From Chryseobacterium sp. StRB126 (GTDB lineage: Bacteria; Bacteroidota; Bacteroidia; Flavobacteriales; Weeksellaceae), in contig NZ_AP014624.1 in NCBI RefSeq assembly GCF_000829375.1, forward strand, positions 2,480,001-2,544,000: DNA of 64,000 nt, in the 5' to 3' direction. Under the pieces are notes generated by a model, which was not told the DNA's origin, did not search any database, and worked only from the letters and a program-made list of their open reading frames with translations. The translations under genes and the position numbers were made by a program. Shown here piece after piece: positions 54,282 to 62,533 of this stretch (position 1 is its first letter; each line of letters starts with the position of its first letter).

Positions 54282-54710
54282 ATGAATTATAAAAATATTC
54301 ATATAGGAAACCTGATAGAGAAAGCCGTTTCCGAAAACAATATAGAATTGTCCCGCATCTGTAATTTTTTTCATTGTACAGAAAAAGAAGTTGGTGAAAT
54401 GTATATTTGCAGCAGCCTGGATGCCGAAATTTTATTGAAATGGAGCAAACTTTTGGAATATGATTTTTTCAGAATCTATTCCCAACACCTTATTCTTTAT
54501 GCTCCTCCTTCACCTAGAATAAAGAATGCTTCATCTGAAGAGAAAAAAACAGAATTACCCCGGTTTCGTAAGAATATTTATACCCGGGAGGTTATTGATT
54601 TTGTTCTTGAACAGATAAAAAATGGTGAAATGACTAGGGCAGAAATTGTTATACGATACAAAATCCCCAAAACAACCCTTCATAAGTGGATTGGTAAGTA
54701 CAGTCAGTAA
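54282..54710 (+). CDS. HTH protein A, copy 3
   Basis: 142 residues. YKNIHIGNLIEKAVSENNIE, ICNFFHCTEKEVGEMYICSS, LLKWSKLLEYDFFRIYSQH, LYAPPSPR, FRKNIYTREVIDFVLEQIKN, and the HTH IRYKIPKTTLHKWIGKY (about 123-139). Shortest of the three A copies. It is followed not directly by HTH B but by a small BamE-like gene. Terminator 54050-54083 lies upstream, so it should have its own promoter, as in the other copies. Confidence 0.75.
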   Translation: MNYKNIHIGNLIEKAVSENNIELSRICNFFHCTEKEVGEMYICSSLDAEILLKWSKLLEYDFFRIYSQHLILYAPPSPRIKNASSEEKKTELPRFRKNIYTREVIDFVLEQIKNGEMTRAEIVIRYKIPKTTLHKWIGKYSQ

Positions 54711-54791
54711 ACTGTTGTAAAAGACTTTCAGAAAATCGCGAAGGCGAATCTATTATTGGTCTTACATCATTCAAAAGCTCAAAATTACGAT

Positions 54792-55013
54792 ATGAAAAAT
54801 ACAGTATTGAATAACGATAAAGTATTGATCGGCTTATCCAAAAAGGAAGTTGTAGTCAGGCTGGGGAATGGGTTTAACTTTTACCCGGATAATCAATGGA
54901 GCTACATTCTGAAGAGATATTGGTATGGCAGAAAAAAGGTTTTGTATATAGACTTTGACGCTGCCGGAACAGTAATCCGTCAATCTATTGAATCAAAATA
55001 TGGAAGAATATAA
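54792..55013 (+). CDS. Small BamE-like-fold protein of unknown function
   Basis: 73 residues from ATG 54792; no signal peptide. LIGLSKKEVVVRLGNGFNFY and YWYGRKKVLYIDFDAAGTVI follow the 'GxSxxEVxxxLG ... L.I.FD.-G.V' pattern of BamE/SmpA-like domains, here cytoplasmic. Its last 14 bases overlap HTH B copy 3, so they are translationally coupled. The gene is absent from the other two HTH pairs. Confidence 0.5.
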   Translation: MKNTVLNNDKVLIGLSKKEVVVRLGNGFNFYPDNQWSYILKRYWYGRKKVLYIDFDAAGTVIRQSIESKYGRI

Positions 55014-55317
55014 ACAACCTGATTTTAAACAGATCTACACAGATATTATTAACCGTAAATGTCCACATAAATACAATCTGTGTGAACATTTATTGTCTAA
55101 AAATGAGCTTTTAGCATTGGATATCCTGAAGCTTAATACCATTATTTTTGGAAACTCTGAAAAAAGGAACAGCCAGTACCGTTCTTATAAAAGAACTGAT
55201 ATAATGAGAATCCTGGATTATCAGAAAGAGAATAATCTCAACAACACCCAGTTAGCGCTTCGATTTAAACTCAGCAGAAATACTATTGGAAAATGGAGAA
55301 AAATCTTTTTGATATAA
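55000..55317 (+). CDS. HTH protein B, copy 3
   Basis: 105 residues from ATG 55000, which overlaps the end of the BamE-like gene; the frame upstream has only a TTG. DFKQIYTDIINRKCPHKYNL, ILKLNTIIFGNSEK, then LDYQKENNLNNTQLALRFKL and SRNTIGKWRKIF. Same design as the B proteins at 13995 and 49491. A multi-TM HTH regulator follows after 168 bases. Confidence 0.75.
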   Translation: MEEYKQPDFKQIYTDIINRKCPHKYNLCEHLLSKNELLALDILKLNTIIFGNSEKRNSQYRSYKRTDIMRILDYQKENNLNNTQLALRFKLSRNTIGKWRKIFLI

Positions 55318-55485
55318 ATAGATAATTCTATAGAGATAGTCAATGATTTTTAAAAAAAATGAAATTATCAAACTGCTTTTTATAAATGTGTTTTTTAATG
55401 ATAATCGACTCTTTTGGTAAAATATAAAAGCATTTTATTTATTTTTGTATTGAATTTCAAGTTTTTTGCTAAATATCTATAAATT

Positions 55486-56430
55486 ATGTTTCGTAAAATC
55501 TGGGATCAGATAATGAACAGGCATATTGCTCCTGATACAGGTCCGCTTGAGCTTATTGAAGCTCAAAGAATGAATTTATTTGCGTTTTCTATTGGAGTTG
55601 TTCTGATCTTTAACGGATGCAGAGACCTGTTGTTTGGTTTAAAGGTCAACTTTTTTGTTTTATCGGCATTGGGGATTTTTTATCTCTTCCTTTTCTTTTT
55701 TACAAAAGTGCGCTATAATCATTTGGTAACGCTATTTAGTTTAGAACTTTTTCTTTTTCTGATCTTCTTTTTTTCATCCACTACAGGTTTTGAAAACGGG
55801 TTGTCATTATATTATTTTGTCATTATGCTGGCCTCACTGTTTATTTTCAATTCTAAAAAAACAGTCTGGTATAATCTGATTGTGTATCTCACCGCCCTTA
55901 TTCTTTTCAGCATCAGTCATTATTATGATTTCAGGATATTTACCATCGAAGGAGCAGATAATGTGCTGTTTTCAGAAAATCAAAGATTGATTACCTTTTT
56001 ACAGGTATTCTTAGGGGTTAGTATCCTTGGATATTGTATCCTTACAAAACAGTTCAAGATTGTAAAATTATATCAGCAGGCCATGAGAAGTGAGAAGATT
56101 ATTGCTGATATGAGAGCAAAACTCAACAGTAAATATCAGATAGATTTGGAAGGTATCGTAAAGCTGGCCATGAATGATGATATTGCCTTTATTCCTAAAG
56201 TTAAACAAATGTTTCCCGGTTTATATGATAATCTGATGGAATGTAATCCTGATATGAGTGCTGATGAATTTAAGTTGTGTGCTTTGATTAAACTAGGTTT
56301 CACAACAAAAGACATTGCTGAATACAATCATCTTGCAGTACGTACCATTCAAACCAGAAAAAGCAGACTCAGAAAATCATTTGGAATTTCCGCTGATGTT
56401 GATCTGTACAAATGGATTGATACTGTATAG
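55486..56430 (+). CDS. Multi-TM membrane regulator with LuxR-like HTH
   Basis: 314 residues. About six membrane segments between residues 28 and 190 (LFAFSIGVVLIFNG; FFVLSALGIFYLFLFFF; LVTLFSLELFLFLIFFF; LYYFVIMLASLFIF; LIVYLTALILFSI; LQVFLGVSILGYCIL), a coiled coil, and the C-terminal HTH LIKLGFTTKDIAEYNHLAVR with IQTRKSRLRKSF. The C-terminal 100 residues align with those of the TPR regulators, with the TPR sensor replaced by a membrane sensor. It probably senses something in or at the membrane and controls nearby surface-protein genes; the signal is unknown. Confidence 0.8.
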   Translation: MFRKIWDQIMNRHIAPDTGPLELIEAQRMNLFAFSIGVVLIFNGCRDLLFGLKVNFFVLSALGIFYLFLFFFTKVRYNHLVTLFSLELFLFLIFFFSSTTGFENGLSLYYFVIMLASLFIFNSKKTVWYNLIVYLTALILFSISHYYDFRIFTIEGADNVLFSENQRLITFLQVFLGVSILGYCILTKQFKIVKLYQQAMRSEKIIADMRAKLNSKYQIDLEGIVKLAMNDDIAFIPKVKQMFPGLYDNLMECNPDMSADEFKLCALIKLGFTTKDIAEYNHLAVRTIQTRKSRLRKSFGISADVDLYKWIDTV

Positions 56431-56570
56431 TAGATTAATAATTGATGAATAAAATTTAGCTGTCTTAATGCCATTCTTTGCTAAACGAAGTGGCCTTGCG
56501 AACACAAAATAAAAGTTTTCAACTATTCTCTTTGCGAGCCCTTGGGTTTAAGTCCCTTTGTCAGATAAGA

Positions 56571-56990
56571 TTACTGTTCAAAAATCAATACCAAGGTTCC
56601 TATAATAATCAATAAGGCTCCTATTGTTGTTTTTAAAGTAAGAGATTCCCCAAGGAATATAATAGAAAGAACAATTGTCAAAGCAACACTTAATTTATCC
56701 ACCGGAGCTACCTGAGTGACTTTACCCACTTGTAATGCTTTAAAATAAAAAATCCATGAAAGCCCTGTCGCCAGACCGGAAACCACAAGGTAAATAAGAT
56801 TATGACGGGAAAGAGCAGGGATCCCTTTGTATTCACTTCTTGCTAAAACAATTCCCCATGCTACCAGTAAAATAATTACACTTCTGATCGCGGTAGCAAG
56901 GTTCGAATTTACTCCTGTAATCCCAATTTTGGCAAAAATGGCAGTCAACGAAGCAAAAAACGCCGAAAGAATCGCATATACCCACCACAT
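56571..56990 (-). CDS. EamA/DMT-type small transporter
   Basis: 139 residues with four to five membrane segments: one EamA repeat instead of two. WWVYAILSAFFASLTAIFAK at the start, SGLATGLSWIFYFKALQ in the middle and FLGESLTLKTTIGALLIIIG at the end are the usual half-size DMT pattern. Such proteins act as dimers. Substrate unknown. The bases upstream of it (56431-56570) are repeat-like and contain no gene. Confidence 0.85.
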   Translation of the reverse strand: MWWVYAILSAFFASLTAIFAKIGITGVNSNLATAIRSVIILLVAWGIVLARSEYKGIPALSRHNLIYLVVSGLATGLSWIFYFKALQVGKVTQVAPVDKLSVALTIVLSIIFLGESLTLKTTIGALLIIIGTLVLIFEQ

Positions 56991-57122
56991 ATTGTAAGGT
57001 TTTAAATGATTGATTTAAAATAGCAACACTCTGAAACACTTTACTCTAAAGTACAAATAATATTAATACTTTCCTGGATCTATAGGGTTAAAATTAATTT
57101 TAAAGTTTTAATATCAGACTGA

Positions 57123-57818
57123 TTAATCTTCTGTTTCATAATCTTCACCCATATCTTCGTAAGAAGTGTATGACCAATCAATACCGGGAAGATCCAGTAT
57201 CTTTTCAAACCTTTCCTCCAGAGATGTACCTACAAAAACTGCGGTACACTCACCCGCCTCATCAAATGAAAGACTAATGACTTCAAAATAATGATCTGTA
57301 TAAATCTTTTGTCTTTCCCATGAAATTTCAGAAACTTCAGACCTATTACGTTGTATGAATTTTACTGTTTCAGAAGCTACCGGCGAAAAAGAATTAGCAT
57401 GATAGAGAAGCCCGCCAAGGGTTCCGTAATAGATAGACATAGATAGAAAGAAGTTTTCCAGAGTTTGTGTTTCCTGTTGCCAGTCTGATTCGTGAACCGT
57501 GTCGTAATTTCCCCATACGGAAGGATTGTCAAGATGAAGATCCGTTTCTTTGATTCCCCATTGTACAACCCCTTGATTCTCTTCATAAAAAACAAGATAT
57601 CTATCCTCTGTAAAATAAAAATTATTTGGACTCAGAAGCCTGTTGTGTGAATCATTAACCGTTTTATTTTTGCCTATAGCGAGATAATATTCATGAAGTA
57701 CAGCTGGAAGTTTAATGTTCAGGGACTGCTCCACCGATATAATTTCTGTTTCAGAAAAACCGGAATGTTCTGCCTTAGATAATTGATATAACCGTTTTAT
57801 TTTTTCAAGATAATTCAT
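57123..57818 (-). CDS. SMI1/KNR4 (SUKH) family protein
   Basis: 231 residues. The N-terminal FSETEIISVEQSLNIKLP and LHEYYLAIGKNKTVNDSHNR, then YLVFYEENQGVVQWGIK, give the SUKH pattern (small N-terminal helix, 'LP..y..fy...G', and W-x-I strand). Many bacterial SUKH proteins are immunity proteins of toxin systems. No toxin gene is nearby. C-terminal region is acidic (YEDMGEDYETED). Confidence 0.7.
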   Translation of the reverse strand: MNYLEKIKRLYQLSKAEHSGFSETEIISVEQSLNIKLPAVLHEYYLAIGKNKTVNDSHNRLLSPNNFYFTEDRYLVFYEENQGVVQWGIKETDLHLDNPSVWGNYDTVHESDWQQETQTLENFFLSMSIYYGTLGGLLYHANSFSPVASETVKFIQRNRSEVSEISWERQKIYTDHYFEVISLSFDEAGECTAVFVGTSLEERFEKILDLPGIDWSYTSYEDMGEDYETED

Positions 57819-58345
57819 TTCTATGATACATGTTTCTGAGGAAATTAAAGCAAATTTGCAGTTTTTTATTTAATCCTGTGTTTTCTCACTATCTTTTTAT
57901 ACTGGATTTCATAATTCGGCTTAATTTCCAAGAGTTTATATTAGTATTATTTGCTAAATTTTTATAATTATGAGCCGTTTGAAATAAAAAGTGAGATAAA
58001 AAACTTGTTTTTTATCCAGAATTAACTAATTTTATCCCAACCAAGTAAACAATTCGTTTTGAGAACAACTCTTAAACCTGTTATAGCTTAATATTAGCCT
58101 TCACAAACCATAGGCTAATTATTCTTTCGTTTGGGTAACTCTACCCGAACAGGTTTTCATTTAACCCTATTATTTAATTGCATTGCCATTAAGGCAACTG
58201 TATCTTCTATTTCTACTTTTGACAATTTTATTGTTCAGAAGAGAATAGGAGAGAATATTTCTATTCAATATTCTGTGCAGACTTGTGTAATGCTTGAATA
58301 ATAGGTGAAAAAATTACTAAAGAATATTATTAAGCATCAATTATA
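57819..58345. other. Gene-free stretch
   Basis: 527 AT-rich bases between divergent genes. It has a GGGTA-ACTC-TACCC hairpin at about 58133-58146 without a T-run. No gene remnant recognised. Both promoters should lie here. Confidence 0.35.
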
Positions 58346-58987
58346 ATGAGTATAGAGTATACATGGGCTGTAAAAGTACAGAATACGCCCCTTTTGAAAA
58401 AGAAATGCAACCATTGTGACAGCGATAGGTTTTATTGCAGTGATAAATTCAGGCTGAATGCCCAAAAAAAGAATATTGATATCTGGTTAATTTACCGATG
58501 TGAAAAATGCAACACCCGATACAATATGACCCTGTTTTCAAGAATCAGAACTGAATCTATCAGTAAGGAAACCTTCAACAGGCTTTCGGAGAATGATAAA
58601 GATCTGGCTTGGGAATATGCATTTTCCCGCGAAACAAGAAGGAAGAATAATGCCGAAGCTGATTTAGACAGCGTAGCCTATGAAATTCAGTTTGATGAGA
58701 TTCCGCTAGAACAGATGATAGCTTCGGACAGTGAAATACTGAATTTTAAAATCAAATGTCCTTTTGAATTCAATCTCAGATTGTCAACGGTTATCAGAAC
58801 CTGCCTACAACTTTCATCAAGCAAGATGAATCAATTGATTGATGCAGATGCGATCTTTGTTCATGAAAGACCTTTACAGAAAAAGCATAAAGTTCAGAAT
58901 GGAGACGTTGTGAAGATTTATAAAGATCTATTGAAGAATATATTATTCAATGCGGAGAAACAGGTTGAAGTAAGTGGAAAGGAATAA
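58346..58987 (+). CDS. DUF1062 family protein
   Basis: 213 residues. N-terminal Cys4-type region (CNHCDSDRFYCSD, RCEKCNTRYNM) that probably binds zinc, a helical middle, and a C-terminal S4-like part (LSSSKMNQLIDADAIFVHER, VQNGDVVKIY). This is the DUF1062 layout; function unknown, RNA binding is suggested by the S4-like end. Single gene. Confidence 0.8.
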   Translation: MSIEYTWAVKVQNTPLLKKKCNHCDSDRFYCSDKFRLNAQKKNIDIWLIYRCEKCNTRYNMTLFSRIRTESISKETFNRLSENDKDLAWEYAFSRETRRKNNAEADLDSVAYEIQFDEIPLEQMIASDSEILNFKIKCPFEFNLRLSTVIRTCLQLSSSKMNQLIDADAIFVHERPLQKKHKVQNGDVVKIYKDLLKNILFNAEKQVEVSGKE

Positions 58988-58998
58988 ATCTTCATAAA

Positions 58999-59104
58999 AG
59001 ATGAGGCTATCTCAATTTGGACTTTGTCCTTCTGACGAAGGAAAAATCTCATTAACGATCAATTGTTTGAGATTCTTCACTCCATTTTGAAGACAGCCTC
59101 ATCT
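58999..59104. repeat. Structured intergenic repeat, possible terminator
   Basis: Outer arms AGATGAGGCT (58999-59008) and AGCCTCATCT (59095-59104), a second inner pair TCTCAA/TTTGAGA and a TCCTTC-TGAC-GAAGGA hairpin make a branched structure in the 106 bases between two convergent genes. From memory this resembles short interspersed sequences common in Chryseobacterium; that is not shown by this window. Confidence 0.55.
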
Positions 59105-59136
59105 ATTTTAATGGTAAAGTTACTGTATGAATTAAT

Positions 59137-60063
59137 TTATGTAGAAAAATCATCCAGCATATCCGCTGAAGGAACAAAAAATAAAGTTCCTGTCTGGGCA
59201 GTACTGAAATCCAGAATTCTGTCGTAATTTCCTACAGGATCACCAATGAACATATTGGTCAGCATTTTTTGTACGGTACTGAACGTACTTGCATAGCAGA
59301 TAAAATAAGTTCCCATTTCATTGGTTGAGACATTTCCGAAAGGCATATTGTCTCTCACTACCTTAAAATCATCCCCTACATTGGCCAATGCAATATGGGA
59401 ATTTTTAGGTTTTACATCATCATCCATTTCAATATCCTGTTCTTTGGATCTTCCGATCACTTTTTCCTGATCCTCTACAGAAAGAGATTTCCATGCATTC
59501 ATATGATGAATGTATTTCTGAACAAAAAGATAGCTTCCGCCTTCATATTGAGGATCTGCATCTCCGATAATGGCAAAAAAATCACGGTCTTTTCCATGTG
59601 GATTTTCTGTGCCATCCACAAAACCTAGGATAGATCTGCTGTCCCAATAGCGGAATCCCTGAACCTCAACCACACAATCTGCAATTTCCGTCATGAAATC
59701 AGAAATTGTAGAAGCCATATCATACGCCAGACTCTTTTCATTAGAACGAATGTGAAAATGAATATCTCCTCTCGTACTCACTGCGGTATGCTTACTGCCT
59801 TTTATAGCTTCAAATTTTTTAAATTCTTTAGGGAGCGGACTTGGTAATTCAAGATGTAACCATGCCTCATATCCAATTCCCATCACGCAGCTTGCTTTAG
59901 AATTCGGAAAACGATCAAGAACCGAATTGTTAAGATTGGTGACTAAAGCACAGATTCTTTGGAATACAGATTTAATTTTAGCAGGATCAGCATCCTCTTT
60001 GAAATTCCAGACCAGAAAATAGGTGTTGTTGTTAGGATAATCGGTAACATTCTGAGAATTCAT
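59137..60063 (-). CDS. Dyp-type heme peroxidase
   Basis: 308 residues from ATG 60063 (MNSQNVTDYPNNNTYFLVWN); the frame upstream is a short basic leader of doubtful use. GFVDGTENP (GxxDG motif, about 156-164), the heme-ligand region SHIALANVGDD (His), then VRDNMPFGNVSTNEMGTYF (distal Arg side), and MFIGDPVGNYDRIL. No Tat signal, so cytoplasmic (class B type). It oxidises phenolic or dye-like compounds with H2O2; the natural substrate is unknown. Confidence 0.85.
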   Translation of the reverse strand: MNSQNVTDYPNNNTYFLVWNFKEDADPAKIKSVFQRICALVTNLNNSVLDRFPNSKASCVMGIGYEAWLHLELPSPLPKEFKKFEAIKGSKHTAVSTRGDIHFHIRSNEKSLAYDMASTISDFMTEIADCVVEVQGFRYWDSRSILGFVDGTENPHGKDRDFFAIIGDADPQYEGGSYLFVQKYIHHMNAWKSLSVEDQEKVIGRSKEQDIEMDDDVKPKNSHIALANVGDDFKVVRDNMPFGNVSTNEMGTYFICYASTFSTVQKMLTNMFIGDPVGNYDRILDFSTAQTGTLFFVPSADMLDDFST

Positions 60064-60301
60064 ATTTTTTGTGTTTCGTTTGCGGACATTTTTACTGTTT
60101 CTAATCAATCAAATTTAATAAATGATAATGGTAACCCATTACTTTATTTTTGAAATAAACAATTTATGACATTTTTTTCACAAATTACCATAGAGACTTT
60201 TACATCTTCTATCATTAATCAAGCGGTAAAATGAGTATTATTGTAATGAAATAAACCTTCAACAAATTAATAGGGGATATTGGGAGATTTTTCTATTCTT
60301 T

Positions 60302-60547
60302 TTGATAATTGCATTTGAATATTCATCAGTAGGATTTGGCGGTAGTTCCATTTATCTGGCGGTATTAGCCATGTATAGTCTCCCTTATCAGGAAATCCGT
60401 TTAACAGCGTTGATCTGTAATGTTATTGTGATAATTGCTTTTGAACTGGGATTTCAGAACTTTTCTCACTTATTCAAAGTAAAAACCGGATCTACTCCGA
60501 AAAACTATCGCAAAAAACTGGACGGGACTAAATTGGATTCAGAATAA
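60302..60547 (+). pseudogene. Chimeric remnant: TauE/SafE N-terminus joined to AraC C-terminus
   Basis: No ATG start (frame opens at TTG). Residues 1-45 (SVGFGGSSIYLAVLAMYSLP, YQEIRLTALICNVIVI) match the first membrane segments of TauE/SafE sulfite/sulfonate exporters. From residue 46 on it is the last part of an AraC HTH (AFELGFQNFSHLFKVKTGST, PKNYRKKL). Two unrelated gene fragments fused in frame mark a deletion junction near 60436. Not expected to be functional. Confidence 0.7.
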
Positions 60548-60550
60548 GTA

Positions 60551-61459
60551 TCATACAAACATCACTGTACGGAATACAGTAACAGCATCTCCTGTAATTC
60601 TGATGATTTCAGGAATATAATTTTTTATAATGACCTCAACTTTCATTTGTCCAATTCGATTGATGATTTCCCCTTGTCTTCCGATAAATTCAAAAGTTCC
60701 GTCAGAAACTTCTACGATTCTATTCTGAATAAGATAACCTCCCAAAGGGCCATTGGCATTGCCTGTAACAGGGTCTTCCTGAATACCGATAGCCGGAGCA
60801 AACATTCTTCCGTAGGTCAAAACATCCTGGTCATCAGAATCGAAAGTAAATACAAAATAACCATTACATTTGATTTCTTTGCTGAGATGGGCTAAAGTAC
60901 CAAAATCCGGAGCGAGATTATTCAGTAATGTTCTGCTGTTAATACCAATCATGACTTTAGAATGGCCTGTAGAAGCAATCTGTATTGGGCATTTCTCATT
61001 CAGGTCCTCCTTTTTTAAGCCTAAGGCATCCACAATTCTTTGCTTTATTGATGGTTCAAAAGCTGGTTCCAGACTAAAGCTTCCCTGAGTCATCGTAATT
61101 TGATAATCATTATTTACTTTTAGAATGTCGATAGGTAAAACACCAACCTGAGTGTTGATTTTAAGGGTACAGGAATTTAGCTGGTCTTCTATAGCTCTGG
61201 CATAAAGCGCTCCAATGGTGGCGTGTCCGCAGATAGGAACTTCAGTGGTAGGAGTGAAGTAGCGTATATGATAATCAAAATGGTCCTTCTGATCGGGTTT
61301 AAAAACAAATGCTGTTTCTGAATTGTTGAGTTCTCTTGCAATGAGCTGCATCTCATCAGAGGTCAGCTTCTCAGCGTTTAGTACAGCACCTGCAGGATTT
61401 CCTTTGAATTTTTCTTTTGTAAAAGAATCAATTTGATACACGATTACTTCCTTCATCAT
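60551..61459 (-). CDS. PhzF family isomerase/epimerase
   Basis: 302 residues. YQIDSFTKEKFKGNPAGAVL (GNPAGV motif near 20), RELNNSETAFVFKP with the catalytic Glu, YFTPTTEVPICGHATIGALY (GHAT motif), and the C-terminal half with GIQEDPVTGNANGPLGGYL. PhzF-like proteins are cytoplasmic isomerases, only some of which make phenazines; no phenazine genes are nearby. The start may be the second Met. Convergent with the chimeric remnant, four bases apart. Confidence 0.85.
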   Translation of the reverse strand: MMKEVIVYQIDSFTKEKFKGNPAGAVLNAEKLTSDEMQLIARELNNSETAFVFKPDQKDHFDYHIRYFTPTTEVPICGHATIGALYARAIEDQLNSCTLKINTQVGVLPIDILKVNNDYQITMTQGSFSLEPAFEPSIKQRIVDALGLKKEDLNEKCPIQIASTGHSKVMIGINSRTLLNNLAPDFGTLAHLSKEIKCNGYFVFTFDSDDQDVLTYGRMFAPAIGIQEDPVTGNANGPLGGYLIQNRIVEVSDGTFEFIGRQGEIINRIGQMKVEVIIKNYIPEIIRITGDAVTVFRTVMFV

Positions 61460-61549
61460 AACTTATTAAATTCAGGATAAAGATAGGTATAAATGAAATG
61501 ACCTCGTCTGCTTTTTGCCGTTAATGCCCCAATAAAATCTTAAAAAACT

Positions 61550-61605
61550 ATATCTCTATGTGGTTTAACAAAATTCTAACCACATAGAGATATAGAATTT
61601 TGTTA
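61550..61605. other. Interlocked inverted repeats (pseudoknot-type order)
   Basis: Order A-B-A'-B': A 61550-61565 and A' 61578-61593 are perfect 16-base inverted arms; B 61566-61577 (the whole loop of A/A') and B' 61594-61605 are perfect 12-base inverted arms. The two stems cannot form as nested hairpins. It sits in the 318-base gap between phzF and the response regulator; 61606-61777 holds no gene I can recognise. Confidence 0.75.
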
Positions 61606-61777
61606 AAAACGCTAAGACTCTAAGTTTTCTTTTTTCAACACGTTTATGGCACAAGGATTTTATCTGCGATAAAATTGATTGTGGGAAGAGATTATCACTC
61701 AGAAATTGTTGATGACGCAGATGTATCTGAATAAGTTTTAATGGCCATGAATGCACTGGTGTATTTTGGCCATTTAC

Positions 61778-62533
61778 TTAATCATCATTCAGCCATTCAA
61801 GAAAGTTCTGAACCCGCACGCGGCTCACAACAATTTCATGGGGACACTCCGGTTCAAAATCAATCGCTAATCTACTGTTGACAACCTTTTTTATTCCTTT
61901 AATGGCTTTGATATTGGCAATACAGTTTCGGGAAACCCTGAAAAAGACATCCTCTGTAAGCTGTTCCTCCAGCTGATCCAGCGTATAATTAATAATATAT
62001 CTTTTATTATCAAATGTATGCAGCATTACTACTTTTTCTTCACTGTAGAAGTAGGCGATGTTTTTAGATTCAACATAGAGATATCCATCACGGGAGTGAA
62101 CCAAAAATCTGTTTTTAACCTTTTTCATGAGGGAAGATTCTACCATCCGTATACCTATTTCTTTTTGTTCATTGTGAAAATGAAGGTCTTCAAGCTTGAT
62201 GAGGGCACGTTCCAGATCCTCTTCATAAATAGGTTTCAACAGATAATCTATACTGTTTACTTTAAAGGCCTGTATGGCATATTCGTCATAAGCGGTTGTA
62301 AAAATGATAGGAACTTCTACTTTTATATGGTTAAAAATCTCAAAACAACTCCCATCCGACAAACTGATGTCCATTAAAATAAAATCAGGCTTGTATTCCT
62401 GTAAATATTCAACAGATTCCAGTACACTTTCTGTTCTTCCTAGTAATTGATAATCCGGGCGAAGATGATCTACCATTCGTTTCAATTCAGAAAAAGCCAG
62501 ACGCTCATCTTCAACAATTAAATATTTTTTCAT
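61778..62533 (-). CDS. LytR/AlgR-type response regulator (REC-LytTR)
   Basis: 251 residues. Receiver domain 1-120 with acidic pocket EDE (8-10), phospho-acceptor Asp55 in DFILMDISL, Thr/Ser in FTTAYDEYAI and Lys in DYLLKPI. LytTR DNA-binding domain at about 145-245 (FLVHSRDGYLYVESKNIAYF, FFRVSRNCIANIKAIKGIKK). Its ATG overlaps the histidine-kinase stop by four bases, so the pair is translationally coupled. Regulon unknown; the partial outer-membrane protein beside it is a candidate. Confidence 0.9.
   Translation of the reverse strand: MKKYLIVEDERLAFSELKRMVDHLRPDYQLLGRTESVLESVEYLQEYKPDFILMDISLSDGSCFEIFNHIKVEVPIIFTTAYDEYAIQAFKVNSIDYLLKPIYEEDLERALIKLEDLHFHNEQKEIGIRMVESSLMKKVKNRFLVHSRDGYLYVESKNIAYFYSEEKVVMLHTFDNKRYIINYTLDQLEEQLTEDVFFRVSRNCIANIKAIKGIKKVVNSRLAIDFEPECPHEIVVSRVRVQNFLEWLNDD

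Noticed and set aside
60551..61459. Phenazine biosynthesis locus
   Set aside because: Only a PhzF-like gene is present; no other phz genes are near, and most PhzF homologs do not make phenazines.
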